NCBI GenBank assembly: GCA_947178215.1
Contig: CAMWXJ010000011.1
Coordinates: 30,316 to 94,315 of the forward strand
Source of the DNA: an uncultured Porphyromonadaceae bacterium
GTDB taxonomy: Bacteria; Bacteroidota; Bacteroidia; Bacteroidales; Muribaculaceae
DNA length: 64,000 nt
Reading direction: 5' to 3'
Below, in pieces: positions 12,356-21,930 of this stretch. The notes beneath the pieces are model-generated. The model had not been told where the DNA came from, made no database searches, and saw only the letters and a program-made list of their open reading frames with translations. Every line of letters starts with the position of its first letter. Within the stretch, counting starts at the first letter, position 1. The position numbers and the translations under genes were made by a program.

Positions 12356-14323
12356 ATGAAACTCAAGAATATATTCAACAGACTGGTGCTCGGCGCGGCC
12401 GCCATATCGCTGCTCGGAGGAACCGCTGCCTGCAACTACCTCGACGTAGTGCCACCGGAACAGGTCAAGGTTGAGGACGCCATGGAAAACTATAATACCG
12501 CCCTCGGCTTCCTTTACAGCTGCTACGCTTTCAGCGCCAACAATAGTGTGGGCGAGCTCCCCTACGGCAACTATCTCTCGGAGATGAACACCACCGCCGA
12601 CGACGTGCTCAACCCCCACGCATGGGCATCCGACGGTGGCGCCGCAGCAATACTCCTCAACACCATCTCGGCACAGAACGCCCCCGACTACTGGGGCCAC
12701 AACTACAACGGCATAGGCCAGTGCCTGCTCTTCCTCGAACAGCTCGACAAAGCCGGCCTGGTGGAACGCGGAGTCATCACCGCCGACATGGACCGCGAGT
12801 GGCGTGCCGAAATGAAGGCCCTCATGGCTTACTATCACTTCGTGATTCTGCGCCGCTACGGCCCGATAGCCATCCTGGAAGAAAAGCTGCCGCTCGATGC
12901 CCCGCAGAGCTCATTCCCCGGCCGCTATCACTTCGACTACTGCGTCGACTGGATTGTCAACACCCTCGACGAAGCAGCGGCCGAGTTGCCCGCCAAGCGC
13001 GACGTGGCCCAGATGGGCCGCATGACCTCGACCATCTGCAAGGCTATCAAAGCCCAGACACTCCTGCTCGCCGCATCGCCCCTCTACAACGGTTCGTTCC
13101 CCTACACCGACTTCAAGAACACCAACTGGGAGACACCCGGCTACGGCCAGGAGCTGATTAGCCGCACCTACGACGCGTCGAAATGGAACCGCGCGCTGGC
13201 AGCTGCCAACGAGGCTATCGACTGGGCCGAGACCCGAGGCGACCGCGCAATATATCGCGGCGACGAATACATCAACGCCAACATCAATCTCGACGAAGTC
13301 TACATCCCCGGCGGCGCGAGCGACGAGTTCAAGGCCGCAGTGCTACGCATGCGCTATCTGCACTACGCCTGCGAAAACGAGGGCAACCGCGAGGCTATCA
13401 TGACCACGGGCGCCGGCGGCCTCACTACTCAGTGGTTCGCCTCTTTCCCGAAGAAAATCATGCAGCTCAACTCCGGCACCATGCTCTCGGGCTACTCGGG
13501 CCAGGGACCCACACTCTTTGCCGTGACCCACTTCCTGACAGCCAATGGCTATCTGCCCGAAAACGACCCGAAGTTCACCCCCGAGGCCGAGTGGTTTGAG
13601 AGCGCAGGTCTGCCCGACGAGGGCGTAGGCCGCTCGCGCATCATCAACCTCCACGTGGCCCGCGAACCGCGATTCTACGCCTGGATAGGTTTCGATGGCG
13701 GCGACTACTCGCTGCGCATCGCCAACGGCCAGCCCGTGCATCTCAATATGCTCGACAAGGACCTGCAAGGCTACAACACCTCTACCCGCGACAACAGCCC
13801 CACCGGCTACCTCTGCCAGAAGTTCATGCCCCCCACAATGCAGATTGCCCCCACCAACACCTATGTGGGCTACGTGGGCCCCTCGCGTGCCGTGATTCGC
13901 CTGGCCGAACTCTATCTCATCCGTGCCGAATGTGAGGCACAGCTCGGCATGACCGATGAGGCTATCCGCGACGTCAACGTAATCCGCGAGCGCGCCGGCG
14001 CACAGCCCCTTACCACCGCCATGATAGGTGCCGGAGGCATGACACTCATGGACTGGGTCAAGAACGAGCGTGTGTGTGAGTTCTTCAACGAGGGCAAGCG
14101 CTATTTCGACATCCGCCGCTGGGTGGAGGGCGACAAGTATCTCGGCCTCGGCAAGCGCATGGGTCTCAACGCCCTCGCCAAGGAGAACCCCTCTTTCGAG
14201 GAGTTCAACAAGCCCACCCGTCTGCCCTACAACTACACCTGGGCCAACAAGCTGTATCTCTATCCCATACAGTATGGTGACGTGTACGCCAATCCGCAGC
14301 TTGTTCAGAATCCCGGTTTCTGA
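12356..14323 (+). CDS. SusD/RagB family nutrient-binding outer membrane lipoprotein
   Basis: Lipobox LGGTAACNYLD, C-terminal NERVCEFFNEGKRYFDIRRW motif; directly downstream of susC. Confidence 0.95.
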   Translation: MKLKNIFNRLVLGAAAISLLGGTAACNYLDVVPPEQVKVEDAMENYNTALGFLYSCYAFSANNSVGELPYGNYLSEMNTTADDVLNPHAWASDGGAAAILLNTISAQNAPDYWGHNYNGIGQCLLFLEQLDKAGLVERGVITADMDREWRAEMKALMAYYHFVILRRYGPIAILEEKLPLDAPQSSFPGRYHFDYCVDWIVNTLDEAAAELPAKRDVAQMGRMTSTICKAIKAQTLLLAASPLYNGSFPYTDFKNTNWETPGYGQELISRTYDASKWNRALAAANEAIDWAETRGDRAIYRGDEYINANINLDEVYIPGGASDEFKAAVLRMRYLHYACENEGNREAIMTTGAGGLTTQWFASFPKKIMQLNSGTMLSGYSGQGPTLFAVTHFLTANGYLPENDPKFTPEAEWFESAGLPDEGVGRSRIINLHVAREPRFYAWIGFDGGDYSLRIANGQPVHLNMLDKDLQGYNTSTRDNSPTGYLCQKFMPPTMQIAPTNTYVGYVGPSRAVIRLAELYLIRAECEAQLGMTDEAIRDVNVIRERAGAQPLTTAMIGAGGMTLMDWVKNERVCEFFNEGKRYFDIRRWVEGDKYLGLGKRMGLNALAKENPSFEEFNKPTRLPYNYTWANKLYLYPIQYGDVYANPQLVQNPGF

Positions 14324-14363
14324 CCTCATAGTTATATATGACACCCTACAACAACTATCCTAA

Positions 14364-15713
14364 ATGAAAAAAATATATATAGCATCTGCTCTGACAGCAC
14401 TTATGTTATCGGGTCAGTCGTGCTCGGAGAGCTACGACATCTATCCCGACGAATATGCCGGAGTAGTCATGATAAAGGACGCCGGCGAGAATCCGCTCAA
14501 CGTGTACTCGACCGACGATAAAGTGCCGTGCAGCTTCACCGTGATGAAGGGCGGCCATGGACAGAACGCGGCTACCGCTACCCTGCGCGCCATGACGGCC
14601 GAAGAGTTTGCCGAATATCAGGCCGAGTCGGGCAAGCCTTACGCCATGCTCAGCTCCGACTGCTACTCGTTCTCAGCCGACGGCCAGACATCGTCGACCG
14701 ACCTCACTTTCAGCGCCGGCGAAAACTACAAGCAAGTCAACGTGTATGTCAACGCCAAGGCACTCGGCAAATTCATGGAGACCTTCGACGGCTCCCTTTA
14801 CAGCCCGGTAGTGCCCGTGATGCTCGAAAGCTCCGACGCCACCGTCAACACCGAGAGCTTCGAGTCGTTCATCCTCCCCGTGTACAGCGAGCCTACACTG
14901 CTGCTCACTGCCGCAGGAGCCGCCGACAACAGCTACTCGCTCGGCCCGCTCGCCGGCCGCACATTCTCGGCAACCGTGCAGCTCCCCATCGAAAACCAGT
15001 GGGACATCACCTTCGAGCTTGCCGTCGATCCCTCGGTAGTAGCATCGTACAACAGCATGTACGGCGCCTCCTACACCTCGATTGACCCGTCGGCCGTGAC
15101 AGGCAACATGACGTTTACCATGCCCGCCGGCACCAATTCCATGGATGTCAGCATGAACATCGACCCCTCGAAGCTCGCCGACTGCAACACCGTCGTGCCT
15201 CTGCGCATTGTCAGCACCAACGTCGACGGCATCAATCCCGACGAGCTCAACGGCTGGATTGTAGGCACCACACGCATTCCGCTCACCGTGGATATGCTGT
15301 CGACCAACGCCCTCGAACCGTCGGAAGGCTCGCTCGCCAACCTCCTCGACAACGACCTCAGCACGTTCTTCCACTCGGCATGGTCGGTAAGCGTCGACGG
15401 CGCCCACTATCTGCAAGTAAACCTGCCCGACAGTTACAGCCACATACAGATACAGTATGCCAACCGCGTAAGCGCCAGCACCAACACCCCGGCATGGTTT
15501 AACTTCTACACGGGCACAAGCGACAGCAACCTCGTGCTCTTCAAGCAGTATGCCTGGGATATCGACGGACTCAACGGCAACAGCGGCGCATACAACCTCC
15601 TTGCTCCCCTTGACTTCACCACTCCCCAGAGCGTGTTCCGCATCGAGAACACCCGTAGCTGGAACGGCAACGCATTCTTCGTGCTTACCGAACTTGCAAT
15701 GTGGGGATATTGA
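14364..15713 (+). CDS. Surface lipoprotein with DUF1735-like domains and a C-terminal discoidin-like (F5/8 type C) segment
   Basis: Lipobox LMLSGQSCSE; domain-like repeats and NLLDNDLSTFFHSAWS...YLQVNLPDSYSHIQIQY typical of SusE/F-position surface glycan-binding proteins. Confidence 0.75.
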   Translation: MKKIYIASALTALMLSGQSCSESYDIYPDEYAGVVMIKDAGENPLNVYSTDDKVPCSFTVMKGGHGQNAATATLRAMTAEEFAEYQAESGKPYAMLSSDCYSFSADGQTSSTDLTFSAGENYKQVNVYVNAKALGKFMETFDGSLYSPVVPVMLESSDATVNTESFESFILPVYSEPTLLLTAAGAADNSYSLGPLAGRTFSATVQLPIENQWDITFELAVDPSVVASYNSMYGASYTSIDPSAVTGNMTFTMPAGTNSMDVSMNIDPSKLADCNTVVPLRIVSTNVDGINPDELNGWIVGTTRIPLTVDMLSTNALEPSEGSLANLLDNDLSTFFHSAWSVSVDGAHYLQVNLPDSYSHIQIQYANRVSASTNTPAWFNFYTGTSDSNLVLFKQYAWDIDGLNGNSGAYNLLAPLDFTTPQSVFRIENTRSWNGNAFFVLTELAMWGY

Positions 15714-15813
15714 TGTATATCTGTTTACCGACTGTACCAATGCGGCAGTATAGATATGATTATGGTTAATCAGCAGACGATTTGTCAAGTGATTGACTGA
15801 ATCTCTGAAAGGC

Positions 15814-15845
15814 ATGGTCCGGGCTTCGGCAGAAGTCCGGACCAT
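15814..15845 (+). terminator. Intrinsic terminator of the first SusCD operon
   Basis: ATGGTCCGGgCTTC ggca GAAGtCCGGACCAT followed by TGCTTTTTC. Confidence 0.75.
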
Positions 15846-15905
15846 TGCTTTTTCTAACCTTAATATAAGCTGTCGTTACTGTACCTGCGTATCGCAGATT
15901 TTCGC

Positions 15906-15913
15906 TATATTTG
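15906..15913 (+). promoter_or_regulatory. -7 box TATATTTG upstream of the Crp/Fnr gene
   Basis: TAnnTTTG match; no convincing -33 element, consistent with an activated promoter. Confidence 0.5.
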
Positions 15914-15937
15914 CAGTCAGACCCCGTTTTTACCGCC

Positions 15938-16636
15938 ATGAGAGAATCCATCGTCATCAAAAACATAGGCCCGCTCGCTAAGGGGGATAGTATTCACTTA
16001 CGTGGAGGTGAGGTATCCAAAGATGATGAAGTGATGGGGAGCGGAATGAGATCCGGGAAGATTATAGGGGCGATGCCTACGGTGGTGAGCCGCATGCGCA
16101 AGGCGTGCAGGGTATCGGATGCCACGCTGCTTGAACTGGCAGCGTGTCTGGAGCCCTGCTCGTTTCCGAAAAGGCACCTCCTTGTGGTGGACAATGCACG
16201 CTCGCGCTACGCCTACTTCGTAGAGAAGGGACTCACGCGCTCGTTCTGGATTGTCGACGGCGAGGAGATTACAACCTCGTTCTCCACCGACGGCGCTATT
16301 GTGTTCAGCATGGACGAGCTCTATTATGACAGGCCGAGTGAAGAAAACGTCGAGACAATCGAGGCGGTAACCGCTTTCAGAATCCATGTCGGCGATCTCA
16401 CAAGGCTGCTGGAGACCAATATCGAGCTGGCCAACTGGGGCCGCATCATCCATCAGGACGAATACCGCCGTCTCCACCGCTCACACAAAGAGCGGCTGAC
16501 GCTCCCCGCGCGCGAGCGCTACGAGGCGTTCTGCAACCAGTTTCCCGAAGTGGCGGCCAAAGCGCGTCTGGGCCACATAGCATCGTATCTCGGCCTGAGG
16601 CTCTCGACTCTGAGCCGACTGAGGGGACGAATTTGA
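15938..16636 (+). CDS. Crp/Fnr family transcriptional regulator
   Basis: Cyclic-nucleotide-binding-like fold (YFVEKGLTRSFWIVDGEEITTSFSTDGAIVFSM) and C-terminal ARLGHIASYLGLRLSTLSRLRGRI HTH; track start 15911 is a TTG, ATG 15938 preferred. Confidence 0.85.
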   Translation: MRESIVIKNIGPLAKGDSIHLRGGEVSKDDEVMGSGMRSGKIIGAMPTVVSRMRKACRVSDATLLELAACLEPCSFPKRHLLVVDNARSRYAYFVEKGLTRSFWIVDGEEITTSFSTDGAIVFSMDELYYDRPSEENVETIEAVTAFRIHVGDLTRLLETNIELANWGRIIHQDEYRRLHRSHKERLTLPARERYEAFCNQFPEVAAKARLGHIASYLGLRLSTLSRLRGRI

Positions 16637-16648
16637 CATAGGTCAAAT
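16631..16648. promoter_or_regulatory. Perfect FNR-type palindrome ATTTGAC-ATAG-GTCAAAT
   Basis: Read directly; overlaps the TGA stop of the Crp/Fnr gene; centre about 43 bp upstream of the TSS implied by TAACTTTG at 16669-16676. Confidence 0.65.
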
Positions 16649-16668
16649 TTTTGCCGGATGCAAATGAC

Positions 16669-16676
16669 TAACTTTG
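16669..16676 (+). promoter_or_regulatory. -7 box TAACTTTG upstream of the acyltransferase gene
   Basis: Matches TAnnTTTG; lacks a correctly spaced -33 TTG. Confidence 0.6.
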
Positions 16677-16733
16677 CACTCCTGAATCAACCAACCTGTC
16701 AATCATCACCACACAACGAAAAAACTCAACGAT

Positions 16734-17921
16734 ATGGCCCAAACAGCAACATCACGCGCAGTGGCTTCGGGAGCATACGCCGACTCCAAGCCGCACTATG
16801 AGCTTCTCGACGGACTCCGAGGCGTTGCCGCGCTCCTCGTGCTTTGGTATCATGTACACGAAGGATTCGCCTTTGCGGGTGGCCTGCCCGTCATCGACGA
16901 CATCAACCACGGCTATCTTGCCGTCGATTTCTTCTTCATGCTCTCGGGATTTGTGATAGGCTATGCCTACGACGACCGCTGGGGCCGCGGCCTCACCACG
17001 GGCAACTTCTTCAAGCGCCGCCTCATACGCCTCCACCCGATGGTGATTATGGGCGCTATAATAGGACTGATATGTTTCCTGATACAGGGTGCACAGCAGT
17101 GGGACGGCACTCCTGCCACTGTAGGTGGCATCATGACGGCCCTGCTCTGCGCCATGCTGTTTATCCCGGCCATGCCCGGCGGGATGTATGAAGTAAGGGG
17201 CAATGGCGAAGCGTTTCCGCTCAACGGTCCGGCCTGGTCGCTTTTTTTCGAATATATAGGCAACATACTCTATGCCCTCTTCATCCGCCGCTTCTCTACG
17301 GCTGTGGTAGCGGTGCTCACCGCTCTTCTCGGTCTCGGACTGATAGCTTTCACATGGCTCAACATGAGCGGCTACGACTCCATAGGAGTGGGCTGGACCA
17401 TGGGCGAGTACGGTATCTTCACGGGTGGCCTGCGCATGCTGTTTCCGTTCACGGCGGGCATTCTGCTCTCGCGCGTGTACAAGCCTCGCAAGGTGCGCGG
17501 CGCCTTCTGGCTGTGCGCCGCAGTGCTGCTGCTACTTTTCAGCGTGCCCTATATACCGAGCGAAGGCTCGATAAGCCTCAACGGCGTTTATGAGTCGGTG
17601 TGCATAGTGCTGATATTTCCGGCCCTGGTGTGGCTCGGTGCGTCGGGCACCACCACCGACCGTCTGTCGTCGGGCGTGTGCAAGTTTCTGGGCGACCTAT
17701 CGTTTCCGCTCTATATCACCCACTATCCCGTGATGTATCTCTTCTATGCCTGGATGATTGACAGCGGCAAACACACTTTGGCCGACACATGGCCGGTGGC
17801 CCTCGGCGTCATGGCCCTCAACATCATCGTGGCCTGGGCATGCCTCAAGCTCTACGACGAGCCTGTCAGAAAGTGGCTCACACGCCGTTTCAACCCCGCC
17901 ACAGCAAAGCGGCAGGGCTGA
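16734..17921 (+). CDS. Acyltransferase 3 family (OafA/OatA-like) membrane protein
   Basis: YELLDGLRGVAALLVLWYHVHEGF and DFFFMLSGFVIGYAYDDRW motifs, polytopic. Confidence 0.9.
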   Translation: MAQTATSRAVASGAYADSKPHYELLDGLRGVAALLVLWYHVHEGFAFAGGLPVIDDINHGYLAVDFFFMLSGFVIGYAYDDRWGRGLTTGNFFKRRLIRLHPMVIMGAIIGLICFLIQGAQQWDGTPATVGGIMTALLCAMLFIPAMPGGMYEVRGNGEAFPLNGPAWSLFFEYIGNILYALFIRRFSTAVVAVLTALLGLGLIAFTWLNMSGYDSIGVGWTMGEYGIFTGGLRMLFPFTAGILLSRVYKPRKVRGAFWLCAAVLLLLFSVPYIPSEGSISLNGVYESVCIVLIFPALVWLGASGTTTDRLSSGVCKFLGDLSFPLYITHYPVMYLFYAWMIDSGKHTLADTWPVALGVMALNIIVAWACLKLYDEPVRKWLTRRFNPATAKRQG

Positions 17922-17939
17922 GACCGGTAGTGTGGCGAG

Positions 17940-18221
17940 TCAGTCCTGATACTCGGCGGCAACCTCCGATATGGCGTCGGCGTCGGGTATCCATCGGCCA
18001 GGATCGGCAGGATTGGCTTCGACGAGATCCATCACCGACACATAGTCGTTTGTCGGGTCGGCATCAATCATGGCGTCGATATCTTCCTCGTCATCGGGAT
18101 CGACAAGAGTTACGACACGGGCCTTGGGGTCGATTTTCACAAGGGCGTTGTCGGAATAAGCAAGGTCGTTGGAGGCAAACTCTTCAACGGCCTTGATTAT
18201 CTGTCGGGCTATCTCATTCAT
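17940..18221 (-). CDS. Small acidic conserved hypothetical protein (93 aa)
   Basis: MNEIARQIIKAVEEFASNDLAYSDNALVKIDP... from ATG 18221; TATCTTTG -7 box on minus at 18259-18266. Confidence 0.65.
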   Translation of the reverse strand: MNEIARQIIKAVEEFASNDLAYSDNALVKIDPKARVVTLVDPDDEEDIDAMIDADPTNDYVSVMDLVEANPADPGRWIPDADAISEVAAEYQD

Positions 18222-18319
18222 GGTGCTTGACGGGAGGCTTTGGTTGTCACTCCCGCCACAAAGATAGTCAAAATCCTCGTCGGTCCTTTGCCTTGACCGA
18301 TAAATCAACCGTGAGCAGG

Positions 18320-19891
18320 TCACTGAAACGGCAGCGGGTCGATGCCGGGCACGGTATTGCCCCAAGTTGAGCGGTCGAGGCTGCGGTAGCTTACGGCCTC
18401 GCTGATATGCGCCGGGCCGATGTCGGCGGCGCCGTCGAGATCGGCTATCGTGCGTGCAACCTTGACAATGCGGTCGTAGGCGCGCGCACTCATGTCAAAT
18501 TTCGTCATTACCTTTTCGAGAATCGCCAGGGTGTCGGGGGCGAGGGGTGCGTAGCGAGCCATGAGTCGTGAGTTCATCTGCGCATTGCAGTGTATGCCCG
18601 GCTCTGAGGCAAACCGCCGCTGCTGGATGAGGCGGGCGCGGCACACCCGCTCCCGTATTGACTCGCTCGGCTCGCCGGGGGCCGCGTGAGCGAGTTCTTC
18701 GAACGGCACGGGGAGTATCTCGACTTGCAGGTCGATGCGGTCGAGAAGCGGCCCGGAGATACGTGACAGATAGCGCGCAACGGCTCCGGGAGCGCATGTA
18801 CACTGCTTGGTGGGGTGATTGTAGTAGCCGCACGGGCAGGGATTCATGCTCGCCACAAGCATGAAGCCGGCGGGATAGTCGATCGAGTAGCGGGCGCGCG
18901 AAATAGAGATATGGCGGTCTTCAAGGGGCTGCCGTAGCACTTCGAGCACCGCTTTCGGAAATTCGGGAAATTCGTCGAGAAACAACACACCATTGTGCGC
19001 GAGTGAGATTTCGCCGGGACGGGGATTGGAACCACCCCCCACGAGCGCCACCGGCGATATGGTGTGGTGCGGCGCGCGAAACGGGCGCTGCGTCATGAGT
19101 CGTGAACCGCGTTTGAGGCATCCGGCCACAGAGTGTATCTTGGTCGTTTCGAGGGCTTCGGCGAGCGTAAACGGAGGCATGATTGTGGGTAGGCGCTTTG
19201 CCATCATCGACTTGCCTACGCCCGGAGGACCCACGAGAAGGATGTTGTGGCCGCCGGCACATGCCACCTCAAAGGCACGCTTTACCGTCTCCTGCCCCTT
19301 GACGTCGTAGAAATCCACGTCGAACACGGCCGACGAGCGGGCAAACTCGGCGCGAGTGTCGACTTCGGTGGCCGGCACGATAATGGCGCCGGAGAGCATA
19401 TCACACACCTGGCGCAGACTCTTCATACCGTAGACTTTAAGATTGTTGACTACGGCGGCTTCGGTAGCGTTGGCTTCCGGCACAATCATCCCCTTGAAGC
19501 CCAGCTCGCGCGCCTTGATAGCCATGGGGAGCGCCCCGGAGATGGGCAGCAGGGTACCGTCGAGGCTCAACTCGCCCATCATGAGGTAGTCGCCGAGACT
19601 GTCGCATTTGAGCGTGTCGTCGCCGGCAAGCAGCGCGATAGCGATAGGGAGGTCGAAAGCCGAGCCCTCCTTACGGATGTCGGCGGGCGACAGGTTGACG
19701 ACAATACGGCGGCGCGGACGCCTGAAACCGCTTTGGTCAATAGCCGTCATGACACGCTGAAAACTCTCTTTGACGGCAGCGTCGGGGAGCCCCACGATGT
19801 TGAAAGCCGCGCCCTGCTCCACCGATGCTTCCACGGTGACGGAAATGGCGTCGATACCTTGCAGTGCGGCGCCGTAAACTTTTACAAGCAC
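18320..19891 (-). CDS. comM: YifB/ComM family Mg chelatase-like AAA ATPase
   Basis: ILLVGPPGVGKSMMAKRLPTI Walker A, RPFRAPHHTISPVALVGGG, LFLDEFPEF, ASMNPCPCGYY. Confidence 0.95.
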   Translation of the reverse strand: MLVKVYGAALQGIDAISVTVEASVEQGAAFNIVGLPDAAVKESFQRVMTAIDQSGFRRPRRRIVVNLSPADIRKEGSAFDLPIAIALLAGDDTLKCDSLGDYLMMGELSLDGTLLPISGALPMAIKARELGFKGMIVPEANATEAAVVNNLKVYGMKSLRQVCDMLSGAIIVPATEVDTRAEFARSSAVFDVDFYDVKGQETVKRAFEVACAGGHNILLVGPPGVGKSMMAKRLPTIMPPFTLAEALETTKIHSVAGCLKRGSRLMTQRPFRAPHHTISPVALVGGGSNPRPGEISLAHNGVLFLDEFPEFPKAVLEVLRQPLEDRHISISRARYSIDYPAGFMLVASMNPCPCGYYNHPTKQCTCAPGAVARYLSRISGPLLDRIDLQVEILPVPFEELAHAAPGEPSESIRERVCRARLIQQRRFASEPGIHCNAQMNSRLMARYAPLAPDTLAILEKVMTKFDMSARAYDRIVKVARTIADLDGAADIGPAHISEAVSYRSLDRSTWGNTVPGIDPLPFQ

Positions 19892-19938
19892 TTGTAGATT
19901 AGATTCTTTGAGGTGAAATAAGAGTTGAAACGGGCAAA

Positions 19939-19978
19939 GGGAGCATGGCGCGGAGTGTGTGACTCCGGCTATGCTCCC
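19939..19978. terminator. Hairpin between secG and comM
   Basis: GGGAGCATgGC..GGAGT gtgtg ACTCCggCtATGCTCCC. Confidence 0.45.
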
Positions 19979-20031
19979 GTATATGATGGATAGCGCCTCA
20001 CGGCTTACACCGTGGCGGCTGCGACATTAAC

Positions 20032-20409
20032 TTACTCTGCGGCAGGTTCTTCGGCTGCGGGTGCCTCGGCGGGTGTTTCGGCAGGAGCCTCACTTGCTAC
20101 GGGAAGCTGGCTGTCGTAGCCGGCAACGCTCTGCTCTACCGCTGCGGGAGCCTTAACACGGGGGGCGGTGTTGCCCACGCTGTTGGGGATAAAGAAAGTG
20201 GAGAGGATAGCGAACACGGCGATGCAGCCGGCAAGTGTCCAGGTCACTTTCTCGATAAAGTTGTTGGTGCGACGCACGCCCATAATCTGGTTGGAGCCGG
20301 CAAACGACGACGAGAGGCCACCGCCCTTTGATTTCTGGATAAGCACGACACCAATCATCAGCAGAGCTGCGAGAAGCGAGAGAACAATCAGAATGATATA
20401 AATAAACAT
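20032..20409 (-). CDS. secG: Preprotein translocase subunit SecG
   Basis: VLIQKSKGGGLSSSFAGSNQIMGVRRTNNFIEKVTW; Pro/Ala/Glu-rich C-terminal tail. Confidence 0.93.
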   Translation of the reverse strand: MFIYIILIVLSLLAALLMIGVVLIQKSKGGGLSSSFAGSNQIMGVRRTNNFIEKVTWTLAGCIAVFAILSTFFIPNSVGNTAPRVKAPAAVEQSVAGYDSQLPVASEAPAETPAEAPAAEEPAAE

Positions 20410-20426
20410 AGCTGTAAATGTAGTAA

Positions 20427-21239
20427 TTACACGTTATTTGGCTCGTCGGCACCCCCTTTTGAGGCACGCTCGATGAGCATAAGTTTTTGCAGAAAGCGCA
20501 ATTGGTCTGCAAAGTAAACACTTTTTTTTGGATTATTCAAGCTGAGAGCGTGAATAATGTCATACGCTTTGTCATAACGGCCCCTTCGGATATAGACCTG
20601 GGCGAGACTCTCGCTGAGCGAGGCGCCACTGTCGTTGGCCGGCGGCACGGTATGCACCGGCCTTGCCGCCCTCGTCGGCACCGCCCTCACACCCTTGTCC
20701 GAGCTTTCCGAATTGTCCGAGCTGTCCGAGCCTCCAGCACTGCCCACGGGCTCTTTGGCCTCTTCGGCAGCAGCCTCCCGCTCCAGCAGAGCGGCATAGT
20801 CATCCGGCACCGGATTGAATATCATCTTTTCAAGCAATGCCTCTTCACGCGGGCTCATGCGGCCGTAGGTAGCCAGAAAGGTATCAATAGCGCGGTCGGT
20901 GTCGGATGATACGGCGACAGCTTCCTCGGCCGGGCAGCTAATCGCTGCGACACGCTCGCCGTCGGGGTCGAGCAGGCGAAACAGCATGTCGCGCCCCGGC
21001 ACGCCCGCAGCCACGCGCATTATCAGCTCCTCGCGCTCACTGTCGGTAATCTCGCCTCGGGGGGCGTTTTTGAGCCGGAGCACAGCCGGCAAGGACATAT
21101 ATGGATATGCCTCGGCAAGCGCCTCGGCTTCGGCCGCGGTGGGGCAGGCGTCGGGCTCCGTGAGAAGCCGACGAAGTATTGCTGCCGGGTCGTGCGATTG
21201 CTGCTGAGTGTCGTTGATGTCGTCCATGGCTCGTGTCAA
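20427..21239 (-). CDS. Hypothetical protein with C-terminal TPR-like segment
   Basis: SLAQVYIRRGRYDKAYDIIHALSLNNPKKSVYFADQLRFLQKL; lies between secG and lptE-like gene. Alternative ATG at 21227. Confidence 0.7.
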   Translation of the reverse strand: MTRAMDDINDTQQQSHDPAAILRRLLTEPDACPTAAEAEALAEAYPYMSLPAVLRLKNAPRGEITDSEREELIMRVAAGVPGRDMLFRLLDPDGERVAAISCPAEEAVAVSSDTDRAIDTFLATYGRMSPREEALLEKMIFNPVPDDYAALLEREAAAEEAKEPVGSAGGSDSSDNSESSDKGVRAVPTRAARPVHTVPPANDSGASLSESLAQVYIRRGRYDKAYDIIHALSLNNPKKSVYFADQLRFLQKLMLIERASKGGADEPNNV

Positions 21240-21256
21240 TAAAGCGTCATAGCGGC

Positions 21257-21769
21257 TTACCAGTCGCCGAGAGTGGCGTTGAATATCTGTATCACGAGGT
21301 CTTCCGAAATAGCCTGACAGAGCTGATCCTGCACCTCATTGAGCATCTGGTTGGAGTCGAAGTCCTGATAGGCCGAGAAGTCCTGGTCGAAGCTCTTCTT
21401 CTCATCCTTGTTGTCGGTGTAGACCACATGCACCTTGATAGTGAGACGCGTCTTGGATGCGTAGGCGTCCTGCGTCACGGCCTGAGGAGTGAGGCTGTAA
21501 TCGGTAATCTCGCCCTCTATCTGGATGTCGGCAGGCGGGTCGGTGACTTGCAGGCGCGTGTTGCGCGACACATAGTCGAGCAACTCGTTTTCAAATATCG
21601 TCTGAAGCTGCGGGTACACAAGCGCCGTACGGATAGGGAAATTGGCAATAGATATGGTCTTGTAGATGTTGTAGTCGAGCGCGGCGCCGTTGAGAGTCCA
21701 GCTGAAACTGCATCCGCCGAGAAGCAGCGGAAGCAGGATTACGGTGAGGCTAAGGAGGAGTCGGCGCAT
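21257..21769 (-). CDS. LptE-like lipoprotein (LPS assembly)
   Basis: ATG 21769 gives MRRLLLSLTVILLPLLLGGCSFSWTLNGAALDYNIYKTISIANFPIRTALVYPQLQTIFENELLDYVSRNTRL; TAACTTTG -7 box on minus at 21814-21821. Confidence 0.8.
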   Translation of the reverse strand: MRRLLLSLTVILLPLLLGGCSFSWTLNGAALDYNIYKTISIANFPIRTALVYPQLQTIFENELLDYVSRNTRLQVTDPPADIQIEGEITDYSLTPQAVTQDAYASKTRLTIKVHVVYTDNKDEKKSFDQDFSAYQDFDSNQMLNEVQDQLCQAISEDLVIQIFNATLGDW

Positions 21770-21863
21770 GATAGGCTGTCGGTTGGCTTTATGGTGGGAT
21801 TGGTTTAACAAGGCAAAGTTAGCAAATATTTCACGATAACAGGCGACAACGGGCGGTAAAAAT

Positions 21864-21897
21864 AGCGGCTCCGCCTCGTACGGAGGTCGGAGCCGCT
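21864..21897 (-). terminator. Intrinsic terminator downstream of secDF
   Basis: Minus strand AGCGGCTCCGACCTCCGTACGAGGCGGAGCCGCT followed by ATTTTTA. Confidence 0.75.
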
Positions 21898-21930
21898 TAT
21901 TATTGTAGTCGCTTTGGCTGTCGGCGGCGC

